This document shows positions 1-7,529 of a stretch of 39,413 nucleotides of DNA, piece after piece. The position numbers and the translations under genes were made by a program. The notes beneath the pieces are model-generated. The model ran no database searches. It was not told where the DNA came from and saw nothing but the letters and a program-made list of their open reading frames with translations. Origin of the DNA: an uncultured Christensenellaceae bacterium (GTDB taxonomy: Bacteria; Bacillota_A; Clostridia; Christensenellales; UBA3700). Numbering within the stretch: position 1 is the first letter of the stretch; each line of letters starts with the position of its first letter. The stretch spans positions 1 to 39,413 of the forward strand of contig CALWKT010000021.1 of the NCBI GenBank assembly GCA_944381335.1, read 5' to 3'.

Positions 1-5
1 AGCGA

Positions 6-827
6 TTAACGGCGGTCATCGTAGCCGTCGTTTCTTCCGTTTTCCGCGTTCTCGCGGTTGTCCATCTCGTAACGGTTTTTAGCGTTCTTGGTGGGGCGGA
101 AGATCAGGAAGATGACAAGCACGCACATCACGCATATGACCGCTATCATCACGTTCCTGATAACGTTGTTGCCGGTGACGTCGGCATTGCCTTCGCCGGG
201 CGTGGATATGATGCCTTCGTTGGCGGCGTTGTTCTTGTCGATCGTGTTCTGATGAAGGGGGATCGTTGAGACGTTGTAAGACATCAGAGAGGTGTCTTCT
301 GCTTTCACGAGCATGACTGAAAATCCGGTCCTGCTTTCAACCACGCATGCGAAGTAAACCACATTGTCGCTTTGATACACGCCCAGAAAGTCGCGCAGAT
401 CGACAAATTCAGCCGTTGTGGGAGAGGTGGTCAGATTGCCCGGTTTGTAATAAGGCGCGGCTTCGTTTTTCAGGGTAAACGACAGATCGAAAAACGCGTT
501 TTCGTCGGTCACGCTGTCATCGGTAACGGACGCTTTTGACGATACGTCGCTCGTTTTCAGATATACGGTGACGGCGTACGTCTGATCGAGATTGTTGTAA
601 ACGACAGACGTGTATTCGCCGTTTATATTCACGGTGCGGAAATAGTAGCTTTTGGGAATGATAAAAGCAGGCTGAGGAACTCCGTCCGTATATACGTACG
701 CGGTTATGTTTTCGTTTGCTATGTAATAGGTCTGACCAGAACCCGACGAAGTGTCGGCAAAGGCGGTGCCTGCGCAAAGCAGACAGACCACGATCATAAG
801 AACGGTGACCGTAAAGATCTTTTTCAT
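6..827 (-). CDS. secreted, C-terminally membrane-anchored protein of unknown function
   Basis: The 273-residue product opens with a typical signal peptide (MKK, hydrophobic core, likely cleavage after AFA near residue 24). It ends with one hydrophobic segment at about residues 222-243, followed by a charged tail rich in Asn, Arg and Asp. The body between them is polar, Thr/Ser/Tyr/Val rich and probably beta-structured, so the protein should sit outside the cell anchored by its C-terminal helix. I recognise no catalytic motif or family. The start is supported by an AAGGAG ribosome site just upstream of the ATG at 827. The stop lies at the window edge, so the gene is complete. It is divergent from the phage-like cassette, and the two share a 122-bp intergenic region holding an inverted repeat. 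Whether it is functionally linked to the cassette cannot be told from the sequence. Confidence 0.75.
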   Translation of the reverse strand: MKKIFTVTVLMIVVCLLCAGTAFADTSSGSGQTYYIANENITAYVYTDGVPQPAFIIPKSYYFRTVNINGEYTSVVYNNLDQTYAVTVYLKTSDVSSKASVTDDSVTDENAFFDLSFTLKNEAAPYYKPGNLTTSPTTAEFVDLRDFLGVYQSDNVVYFACVVESRTGFSVMLVKAEDTSLMSYNVSTIPLHQNTIDKNNAANEGIISTPGEGNADVTGNNVIRNVMIAVICVMCVLVIFLIFRPTKNAKNRYEMDNRENAENGRNDGYDDRR

Positions 828-853
828 CTTCCACTCCTTGAGACAGGCAGTTT

Positions 854-890
854 CGCCTGCAAGATAATATTATTATACACTATGCAGGCG
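854..890. promoter_or_regulatory. operator-like inverted repeat in divergent intergenic region
   Basis: Perfect 8-bp arms CGCCTGCA (854-861) and TGCAGGCG (883-890) are separated by 21 bp and flank the TATAAT box of the minus-strand promoter. The arm starts are 29 bp apart, close to three helical turns, which suits a dimeric or tetrameric regulator on one face of the DNA. A partial third copy, CAGGC (844-848), lies just outside. Function is inferred only from symmetry and position. Confidence 0.4.
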
Positions 891-899
891 CGAGCGCAA
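872..899 (-). promoter_or_regulatory. putative sigma-A promoter of the left minus-strand gene
   Basis: On the minus strand a perfect TATAAT (872-877) lies 16 bp from TTGCGC (894-899). The -35 match is poor (3 of 6), so the promoter may be weak or regulated. It would give a leader of about 40 nt for the gene starting at 827. No comparably good promoter is visible on the plus strand for the cassette starting at 950. Confidence 0.45.
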
Positions 900-949
900 C
901 AATAAATGTTCGCTTTTGTTTTAAAAAATATGGCTGAGAGAGCAGAAAT

Positions 950-2377
950 ATGACGGAAAAAGAGATAATGGCAAAGATACTCGCGATCGAAAGAGAGCAG
1001 AAAAGACGGTATGACAACGGCAGATTGTCGCGCTACAATACGGGCGAAAAGGTGCACGAAAAACAACTTGCTTTTCATAAATGCCTCAAGCGCAACCGTT
1101 GGGTATTCGGCGGAAACAGAAGCGGAAAGACGGAATGCGGCGCGGTGGAAGCGATCTGGTGGGCAAGAGGCATACATCCTTACCGCAAGAACAGAGGCGC
1201 GGTCGAAGGCTGGGTCGTGTCGCTTTCTTACGAGGTTCAGAGAGACGTCGCGCAAAGCAAATTCATGTCCTATCTCGACCCGGACTGGATAGAGGACGTC
1301 GTGATGACGTCGGGGCGCAAGGAGAGTGCGGAGTACGGTATAATCGACTATATCCTTATAAAAAACGTGTCGGGCGGCGTGTCCAAAATTTCTTTTAAAA
1401 GCTGCGATCAGGGCAGAGAGAAATTTCAGGGCACATCGCTCGATTTCGTATGGTTCGTCGAGGAGCCGCCCTTGGATATTTATCAGGAATGCCGGATGCG
1501 CGTGCTAGACCGCAAAGGCGAGATCTGGGGCACTATGACTCCTCTCAAGGGTCTGACCTGGGTATACGATCTGATATACCTCAACAGCGGGGGCGACGAC
1601 GAGATTTGGTGCACGAATATGGAGTGGGCGGACAATCCCTTTCTCGACGAGGAAGAAGTCGCCGCGCTGACCGCAAGCATGGACGAGGAGACCCTCAATT
1701 CTAGGCGATACGGCAAGTTCAGCGCCGCAGAAGGCATCGTCTATAAAGAATTCGACCCGTCGAGACACGTGCCGGAAACGCCTTTCAGCGTGCCGGACGA
1801 CTGGCAGGACGCGATAAGCATAGACCCGGGTCTGAACAATCCGCTCGCGTGTCTGTTCTTCGCCACCGACTACGACGGCGTGGTCTACGTCGTCGGGGAA
1901 TGGTACGAAGCAGGCAGAGACATAGACTACCATGCGAAAAAGATCTTCGAAACAGCAGATTCTCTGAGCTGGCACAGAGACGGCAAAGGCAGGCTTGAAG
2001 CGCTGATAGACAGCGCGGCGACCCAGAAAACGCTGGCGAGTTCGAAGAGCGTTGCGGAATTGTTTTACGAACGCGGGATCGCGGTGAATACGAGAGTGAA
2101 CAAAGATCTGTTCAGCGGTATCGCGAGAGTGAAATCATATTTTGCGACCGACAGGATAAAGATATTTCCCTGTTGCGTGAACCTGATACGAGAACTCAAA
2201 TCTTACTGGTGGGGAAGTGGAGACAGACCGGTCAAAAAGGATGATCACGCGCTGGACGCGCTGAGGTATTATATCATGACAAAGCCGGAGCCGGCAAAGC
2301 GACCCAAGGAGAAAAAGACGTTGATTGAAAAGGACAAGGACAGACTGATAAGCAGACTCAGACGGAGCAAACTATGA
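950..2377 (+). CDS. phage terminase large subunit (TerL)
   Basis: TerL is the packaging motor that cuts and pumps DNA into proheads. This 475-residue protein has a complete set of motifs. Walker A GGNRSGKT is at about 54-61, and a hydrophobic strand ending in the acidic pair EE at 171-172 serves as Walker B and catalytic Glu. The coupling motif GTMTPLKG is at 194-201. The RNase H-like nuclease has Asp 292 (ISIDPG), Asp 354 (ALIDSA) and the Asp cluster DDHALDAL at 431-438. Length is normal and there is no sign of decay. It is the first gene of the cassette. The ribosome site is weak (GAGAG about 10 nt upstream of the ATG). Unusually, the TerS-like gene follows instead of preceding it, overlapping by ATGA. 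The family call is firm; that it works in a domesticated particle is inference. Confidence 0.93.
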   Translation: MTEKEIMAKILAIEREQKRRYDNGRLSRYNTGEKVHEKQLAFHKCLKRNRWVFGGNRSGKTECGAVEAIWWARGIHPYRKNRGAVEGWVVSLSYEVQRDVAQSKFMSYLDPDWIEDVVMTSGRKESAEYGIIDYILIKNVSGGVSKISFKSCDQGREKFQGTSLDFVWFVEEPPLDIYQECRMRVLDRKGEIWGTMTPLKGLTWVYDLIYLNSGGDDEIWCTNMEWADNPFLDEEEVAALTASMDEETLNSRRYGKFSAAEGIVYKEFDPSRHVPETPFSVPDDWQDAISIDPGLNNPLACLFFATDYDGVVYVVGEWYEAGRDIDYHAKKIFETADSLSWHRDGKGRLEALIDSAATQKTLASSKSVAELFYERGIAVNTRVNKDLFSGIARVKSYFATDRIKIFPCCVNLIRELKSYWWGSGDRPVKKDDHALDALRYYIMTKPEPAKRPKEKKTLIEKDKDRLISRLRRSKL

Positions 2378-2694
2378 GCAAGAAAAACATTGACGACATC
2401 CTGATCAAAAAGGCGACGGGGTATTTCGTCGAAGAAAAGGTCGAGGAGTACGACCGGGAAAACGAAGTGACCAAGCGCAAGATATCAAGAAAATACATAC
2501 CGCCCGATACGACGGCGATCAAGGCGGTGCTTGAGCGGACTCAGCAGGATCCGCTTCAGGGCTATACGGACGAACAGCTCAAGGAACTCAAAACGAGATT
2601 GCTTGAGGAACTGGAAAAGATAAATTCAAAGGAGGCAGAAAATGCAGGTTCGAAAACTGAGCGTAAAAACAAAGTGCGAGATGCCGATGTGTAA
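2374..2694 (+). CDS. TerS-like small protein lacking a DNA-binding domain
   Basis: This 106-residue, charged and mostly helical protein starts on the ATGA that ends the terL gene. Residues about 14-50 (ATGYFVEEKVEEY, then Lys-rich strand and YIPPDTTAIKAVLERTQQ) resemble the C-terminal part of small terminase subunits of Firmicutes phages. In those, an A-x-GY-x-V-x-E segment is followed by a PD-x-x-A-x-K-x-L segment. The usual N-terminal helix-turn-helix that recognises pac or cos DNA is absent; the protein begins directly at the C-terminal-like portion. The rest is an acidic amphipathic helix suited to oligomerisation. Similarity is by eye and moderate, so a TerL-binding accessory of other origin is the alternative. 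Its end overlaps the next reading frame by 53 nt. Confidence 0.5.
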   Translation: MSKKNIDDILIKKATGYFVEEKVEEYDRENEVTKRKISRKYIPPDTTAIKAVLERTQQDPLQGYTDEQLKELKTRLLEELEKINSKEAENAGSKTERKNKVRDADV

Positions 2695-2863
2695 AAACGA
2701 CGCGGCATACCAGTTCTCGGCAGACAGCGGAGACAGACGCAATTCTCTCAATCTGTGTGAAAACTGTATGCGAGAATTATATGGACAGATCGGTAAAATA
2801 ATCACGCCGAAAAGCCCGAAAAACGTCTTTAACAAAAAAGGCAAAGAGAGGGATTATGAGTAA
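2642..2863 (+). CDS. small zinc-ribbon protein in packaging cassette
   Basis: This 73-residue protein has two cysteine pairs, C-x4-C near residues 12-17 and C-x2-C near 39-42. They are spaced as in a zinc ribbon or treble clef, and a basic tail follows. A strong ribosome site (AAAGGAGG) sits about 7 nt before the ATG, although the start lies inside the preceding gene in another frame. The end overlaps the portal start by 8 nt, so the three genes are translationally coupled. Function is unknown. A small structural or nucleic-acid-binding role within packaging is a guess from position between terminase and portal. Confidence 0.65.
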   Translation: MQVRKLSVKTKCEMPMCKNDAAYQFSADSGDRRNSLNLCENCMRELYGQIGKIITPKSPKNVFNKKGKERDYE

Positions 2864-4736
2864 GGAAAAAGTGTTTGCCGAAGACATTGTCGCAGATGTC
2901 AGGCGCGACTACGAGAAGCGCAGAGAAGACAGAAAACCCCTTGAACTGCAATGGCAGCTCAACATGAACTTCGTCAACGGAAATCAGTATATGCAGATCA
3001 TGCCGACAGGCGACGTCGAAGAGTTCGGCAAGCAGTACTTCTGGCAGGAAAGAGAGGTATACAATCATATCGCTTCTGTGCTTGAGACGCGCATGTCCAA
3101 GCTGATGAGAGTGAACACGGGCGTCACCGTCAGACCGTTTTCAAACGACGAGTCGGACATACAGTCGGCAAAACTTTCGACTGCGCTGATAAGCGCGGTG
3201 ACAGAGCAGAACGACATGCCCTCTCTGATCAACGATGTAGTAGCCTGGAGCGAAGTGACAGGCTCGTGCTTTTTCAAGGTAACGTGGGATAAAGACAGCG
3301 GCGAACTTCTCGGAAAGGATAAGCAAAATAATCCCGTCCGTGTAGGAGAAGCGAAGATAACGGTAGTTCCCCCGTTCGAGATATTTCCTGACAACGTATG
3401 CGCAAACTCGCTTGACGAATGTCAGAGCGTGATACACGCAAAAGCGTATTCGGTCGAGGAGATAGAGGATCGCTGGGGAGTGAAAACACAGGGCGAAGAG
3501 GTCAACGTATTCACCCTGGACAACGCTTCCGTCGCCGGAGGGCTGGGCTATAACGCAAGCGTGGGCAACGTGATTTCTTCAAAAGTGGACGGGTATGCCA
3601 TCGTAATAGAAAGGTACGTGAGACCCACCAGGGACAAGCCTCTCGGCGAACTTGCGATAATCGCCGGAGACAAACTCCTTTATTACGGAGATCTCCCTTA
3701 CGTAACCGACGTTGAGGGGCGCAGAGGCTTTCCTTTTGCGCAGACCAACTGCATAAAAAAAGTGGGGAGTTTCTTCGGCACTTCGGTCGTAGAAAGAATG
3801 ATCCCCCTCCAGCGCAGTTACAATGCGGTCAAGAACAGAAAGCACGAATATCTCAACCGCATTTCGATGGGCATACTCGCAGTCGAGGACGGCAGTGTGG
3901 ATATGGACAATCTGGAGGAAGAAGGACTTTCTCCCGGCAAAGTTCTGATATACAGACAAGGCTCCAACATTCCTCGCTTCATAGAGACGGGAAGCGTGCC
4001 CGCCGACTTTACGTACGAAGAAGAAAGGCTGCTTTCAGAGTTTGTCACTGTCAGCGGAGTCAGCGAACTGAGCAAATATTCTCAGACGTACGGCAATATG
4101 TCCGGCAAAGCGATCTCCCTGCTTGTCAATCAGGACGACACCAGAATGTCGCTTTCCACGACCTCTCTGAGACTGTGCGTGAAAAGAGTGTGCAGGATGC
4201 TTCTTTATCTCTACAAGCAGTTCGCCACTCAGAAGAGGCTCAAGCGCATAACCGGCGAAAACGGCGAGCCGGAGCTGACCTATTTCACGGGCAACGACCT
4301 GCAATGCGAAGATATCGTCTTCGACACACAGGACGACGTGACCGAGACGATAAGCGAAAAACGCACTATGGTGCTTGAACTCATACGTATGGGTGTGCTG
4401 ACCGAAGCGGACGGCACGATGAGCCCGCGCACAAAGGTCAAGGTGCTTGAAATGCTGGGCATAGGCAACTGGGAGAGCGCGAAGGACGTTGACGAAACGC
4501 AGAGAAAGAGGGCGATGAAAGAAAATCTTTCTCTGGGAAAAGAGAGACTTTCGGCTTGTCCTTACGACGATCACGACATACACATAGAGGAGCATATCAA
4601 ATGTCTGCTCGAGGACAGCGTGCTGAAGAACGGCAAGCTGTACGCGGAGATGGACTCTCACATAAAGGAACATCAGATGTATTCGCTCGGCGGCACGTCG
4701 GCAAAGACGGACGCGGGCGATACAGGAAAAGACTGA
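2856..4736 (+). CDS. podovirus-type portal protein
   Basis: The 626-residue product is the right size and in the right place (after terminase, before scaffold and capsid) for a portal, the dodecameric ring through which DNA enters and leaves the head. The N-terminal region (helical, WQLNMNFVNGNQYM near residues 30-43), the long middle beta/alpha region and the helical charged C-terminus fit the P22-like portal family. Portals of siphoviruses are usually shorter (about 400-500 residues). It overlaps the zinc-ribbon gene by 8 nt and has a GAGAGG ribosome site. The frame is intact throughout. The C-terminal His/Glu-rich part (about 560-615) may form the tail-contacting barrel. The general call is firm; the P22-like subtype is inferred from length and neighbours. 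Confidence 0.82.
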   Translation: MSKEKVFAEDIVADVRRDYEKRREDRKPLELQWQLNMNFVNGNQYMQIMPTGDVEEFGKQYFWQEREVYNHIASVLETRMSKLMRVNTGVTVRPFSNDESDIQSAKLSTALISAVTEQNDMPSLINDVVAWSEVTGSCFFKVTWDKDSGELLGKDKQNNPVRVGEAKITVVPPFEIFPDNVCANSLDECQSVIHAKAYSVEEIEDRWGVKTQGEEVNVFTLDNASVAGGLGYNASVGNVISSKVDGYAIVIERYVRPTRDKPLGELAIIAGDKLLYYGDLPYVTDVEGRRGFPFAQTNCIKKVGSFFGTSVVERMIPLQRSYNAVKNRKHEYLNRISMGILAVEDGSVDMDNLEEEGLSPGKVLIYRQGSNIPRFIETGSVPADFTYEEERLLSEFVTVSGVSELSKYSQTYGNMSGKAISLLVNQDDTRMSLSTTSLRLCVKRVCRMLLYLYKQFATQKRLKRITGENGEPELTYFTGNDLQCEDIVFDTQDDVTETISEKRTMVLELIRMGVLTEADGTMSPRTKVKVLEMLGIGNWESAKDVDETQRKRAMKENLSLGKERLSACPYDDHDIHIEEHIKCLLEDSVLKNGKLYAEMDSHIKEHQMYSLGGTSAKTDAGDTGKD

Positions 4737-4749
4737 CAAGGAGAAATAT

Positions 4750-5460
4750 ATGGAAGATACGCAAAAACAAACGGAAGCGCTTCCCCCGGAAACCGGAAAC
4801 GGAGAACCGGACAAGGAAAAGACCGCCTTTTGCAACAAGTTCGCGACGGCAGACGAACTTGAGAGGGCGTACGACAATCTGCAAAGAGAATTCACCAGAA
4901 AGTGTCAGCAGTACTCAAGGCTAGAGAAGGAGATGTCCCGGCTGAAGAGCGCCGACGCGAAGGGAGAGGAGAGCGCGGAGCCGCAGACCGCGCGGCCGGA
5001 GGGGCGTGATACGGAAACGCCGACGGCGGCAAACGGCGCGGCAGCGAAAACTCCCGCTTACGAATCGCCCGACTGGGAAAGCAGAGTGAGCGGATTTTTC
5101 AGAGAATATCCGTCCGCTTCAACGTACGCAAAGGAGATCGCCGGAGAACTCGCAAAAGACAGAGAACTCGCAACGAGGGACGACTGTCTCGAGCGGGCAT
5201 ACTTCAGGATCCTGAGAGAAAGAGACAGACCCTATGAAGAACTTGCGTCCGACGACGGTTTTCTCGAAAAATACGTCTACGGAAACGGCAAGGTCAGAGA
5301 CAGGATCATCGAGGAATTTCTCCTGAAAAATATGGACGTGGACGCGCCGCGGATAATTGCCGGAAGCGGCAGGACCCACGTCACGCCCCCTTCGCGACCC
5401 AAGAGCATACGCGAAACCGGCGGTATAGTAAAAAATATGCTCGCAAACAGGAGGATATAA
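4750..5460 (+). CDS. scaffold-like head assembly protein
   Basis: The 236-residue, highly charged protein lies between portal and major capsid, the usual place of the internal scaffold. It has a disordered acidic N-terminus, a coiled-coil helix at about 34-70, and an Ala/Pro/Thr/Glu-rich linker at about 74-105. A helical C-terminal half ends in a basic tail (RPKSIRETGG then Asn-Arg-Arg). Phage scaffolds commonly combine coiled coils, flexible linkers and basic C-termini that contact coat protein. No protease motif is seen. A ribosome site AAGGAG precedes the ATG, and 13 bases separate it from the portal stop. Call is by position and composition, not by recognised sequence. Confidence 0.6.
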   Translation: MEDTQKQTEALPPETGNGEPDKEKTAFCNKFATADELERAYDNLQREFTRKCQQYSRLEKEMSRLKSADAKGEESAEPQTARPEGRDTETPTAANGAAAKTPAYESPDWESRVSGFFREYPSASTYAKEIAGELAKDRELATRDDCLERAYFRILRERDRPYEELASDDGFLEKYVYGNGKVRDRIIEEFLLKNMDVDAPRIIAGSGRTHVTPPSRPKSIRETGGIVKNMLANRRI

Positions 5461-5463
5461 GAT

Positions 5464-6633
5464 ATGGTAACAATGGAAACAGCCGAAAAGGCGCTCAAGA
5501 CGGTATATCTCGGCGTTGTCGCCAATCAGCTCAACGTCGGCGTAAATCCGCTCCTTGCCAAGATCAAACAGACAAGTTCCGACGTCTGGGGCAAAGAGAT
5601 CGTCAAGCTGGTGCCTTACGGCATCAACGGCGGTATCGGCGCAGGCACCGAGACGGGAGACCTTCCGCAGGCGGCGGCGAACAATTACGACCGTTTCAGG
5701 CTCGAACTCAAGAACCTCTACGGAACCATCGAACTTTCCGACAAGGCGATCAGGGCTTCTCAGAGCAGCGTGGGCGCTTTCGTCAATCTGCTCGACGCGG
5801 AAATGGAAGGACTTCTCAAAGCGTCCAAATTCAACCTGGGCAGAATGCTTTACGGCGACGGTTCGGGCAAGATAGCGACGGTGGCTTCGCAGGGGTCTTC
5901 TAACAATCAGATCGTCGTGAAAAGCGTCAAGAACCTGATGGAAGGCATGGTCGTGGACGTATACAACGGCACGACAAACGCCGTTCGCGACGGACTGAAA
6001 GGAGTCAGGATCACTTCTATCGACAGAGCGACCAAGACGGTGACTTTCGGCGCGTCGGCAGGAGCGACTGTCGCGGCTAACGATTATCTGACCGTTCAGG
6101 GTTCCAAGGACAACGAGCTGACCGGTCTTGCCGCGATCTTCTCCGACGGCGATCTGTACGGTCTCAGCAGAACCGGCAGGGCGTGGATGAAGAGCGGCAG
6201 AAAGGACAACGTAGGTCCGATATCGTTCGTCGGGATGCAGAGCGCGATCGACGAAGTTGAGGAGGTCTCGGGCGGTACGATAGATATGATCGTCTGCGCG
6301 TACGACGTCAGACGCTTCTACCTGGACAACTGCATGAGCGCGAGAATGAACGTGGACTATATGAATCTCGACGGCGGCTACAAGGCGGTCACCTTCAACG
6401 GGATCCCCGTCGTTGCGGACAAATTCGTCGAGGACGGCACCATGTACATGCTCAACACGGGCGATTTCAGACTGCATCAGCTTTGCGACTGGAGATGGCT
6501 TGAAGGCGACGGCGGCAGAGTGATCAAGCAGAAGGCGGGAAGCGCAACCTATTCCGCAACGCTGGTCAAGTACGCCGATCTGAGCTGCGACAAGCCGATA
6601 GGTCAGTACAGACTTTCGGGTATCACCGCGTGA
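5464..6633 (+). CDS. major capsid protein, HK97-fold type
   Basis: This 389-residue protein follows the scaffold-like gene by 3 nt and is preceded by AGGAGG. Its N-terminal third carries a pattern seen in clostridial phage coat proteins: an arm, then a segment that pairs TETGDLPQAA with NYDRFRLELKNLYGTIELSD at about residues 60-96, then a long helix with LLDAEMEGLLKASKFNLGR near 115-133. The middle (about 140-220) is Gly/Thr/Val-rich beta structure that may be an inserted domain, and the C-terminal part resumes the capsid fold. It should form the icosahedral shell with the portal at one vertex. No frameshift or internal stop. Gene 6630-6941 starts on its stop codon (GTGA). Capsid identity is strong from sequence style and order. 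Confidence 0.85.
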   Translation: MVTMETAEKALKTVYLGVVANQLNVGVNPLLAKIKQTSSDVWGKEIVKLVPYGINGGIGAGTETGDLPQAAANNYDRFRLELKNLYGTIELSDKAIRASQSSVGAFVNLLDAEMEGLLKASKFNLGRMLYGDGSGKIATVASQGSSNNQIVVKSVKNLMEGMVVDVYNGTTNAVRDGLKGVRITSIDRATKTVTFGASAGATVAANDYLTVQGSKDNELTGLAAIFSDGDLYGLSRTGRAWMKSGRKDNVGPISFVGMQSAIDEVEEVSGGTIDMIVCAYDVRRFYLDNCMSARMNVDYMNLDGGYKAVTFNGIPVVADKFVEDGTMYMLNTGDFRLHQLCDWRWLEGDGGRVIKQKAGSATYSATLVKYADLSCDKPIGQYRLSGITA

Positions 6634-6941
6634 AGAAAGAGCGCCTGATACGCGTCTTGGACGATCTGTTCTCGGTTGCGGACAGAATAAAAAGCATAGA
6701 CGACAAATACGAAATCTACTATAACGGGGAAAGTGGAAAATTCGAGGTCTACAACTCGGCGGACGGGAGCAGACAGCTGGTCATACCGTACGACTGCCTT
6801 GACAGCCGGGCTGTGGATTACGTACGCAAAACGAGGATAGAGAGAATGGACGAGCTGATCGCGGAGATCGAGCTTGCCAACGCCGTCGCAGAGAAAAAGG
6901 CGGCGGACGAGGCGGTTGACAAGGCGCTCGGAAAAATCTGA
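6630..6941 (+). CDS. small helical protein downstream of capsid, unknown function
   Basis: This 103-residue product starts at a GTG overlapping the capsid stop (GTGA), so its translation is probably coupled to capsid synthesis. The N-terminal half predicts a short alpha/beta unit (YEIYYNGESGKFEVY near 26-40). The C-terminal half is one long Ala/Glu/Lys-rich helix. Position next to the coat gene suggests a head decoration or minor head protein, but I recognise no family. An intrinsic terminator follows within 10 nt of its stop, closing the head-gene segment. Confidence 0.7.
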   Translation: MKKERLIRVLDDLFSVADRIKSIDDKYEIYYNGESGKFEVYNSADGSRQLVIPYDCLDSRAVDYVRKTRIERMDELIAEIELANAVAEKKAADEAVDKALGKI

Positions 6942-6948
6942 TACAACC

Positions 6949-6975
6949 GGGGCGGAGGACTATCCGCCCCTTTTT
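6949..6975 (+). terminator. intrinsic terminator inside the cassette
   Basis: A perfect 8-bp GC-rich stem GGGGCGGA (6949-6956) / TCCGCCCC (6963-6970) with a 6-nt loop is followed by TTTTT. It separates the packaging/head genes from the connector/tail/holin genes, so it should lower expression of the latter or depend on antitermination. No new promoter is evident in the 14 nt before the next ribosome site. Confidence 0.85.
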
Positions 6976-6989
6976 CAAAGGAGGAGACA

Positions 6990-7529
6990 ATGAAACTGGA
7001 AGAAGTGATCAACGTTGCGCTGACCTATCTCGGAGAAGAAGATTACGACGCAGGGAAGGACAAGGCGCAGGACGACAAGATAAAGCTGCTCGTCAGGTGC
7101 GTGAACATCATGATCGCAGAGATCGCCCAGGAATATTTTCCGCTCGAAGACGAGACGCAGGTCACAGCCGTGAACGGGTCTTTTTCCTATGCGGACGTGC
7201 CGAGGCGCGTTCTCAGGATAGTGTCGGTAAAGGACGGGGACTCTCCGGTAAGATTCCGTCAGAGACCTTTTTCCTGCGTTGTGAACAAAGACGGCAGACT
7301 GAACGTCAGATACCGCTATCTGCCTGAAAGCGCCGCGATCGGAGACGAATGCGAAGTCGATCCCTCCGTGAGCGCAAAGACGCTTGCGCTCGGCGCGGCG
7401 GCGGAATATTGCATGATCAACGGAATGTACGAGCAGAGCGAAGGTTTTGCGGAGCGTTTCCGGCAGGATATCCGCACTTCGATGCGCCCGGCGTCAGGCG
7501 TTTCCCTCAAGGAGAGGGGGTGGTACTGA
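6990..7529 (+). CDS. head-tail connector / tail adaptor-like protein
   Basis: This 179-residue protein follows the internal terminator and has a very strong ribosome site (AAAGGAGGAG). The helical N-terminus (EEVINVALTYLGEED, then a helix with VRCVNIMIAEIAQEYFPL), a short beta segment and a helical C-terminus resemble the adaptor proteins that bind under the portal in podoviruses (P22 gp4 / T7 gp11 type). Those proteins also open with a helical bundle. The call rests on fold pattern and on position just before the tail-hub-like gene. The stop shares a base with the next ATG (TGATG), so the two are coupled. Confidence 0.55.
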   Translation: MKLEEVINVALTYLGEEDYDAGKDKAQDDKIKLLVRCVNIMIAEIAQEYFPLEDETQVTAVNGSFSYADVPRRVLRIVSVKDGDSPVRFRQRPFSCVVNKDGRLNVRYRYLPESAAIGDECEVDPSVSAKTLALGAAAEYCMINGMYEQSEGFAERFRQDIRTSMRPASGVSLKERGWY

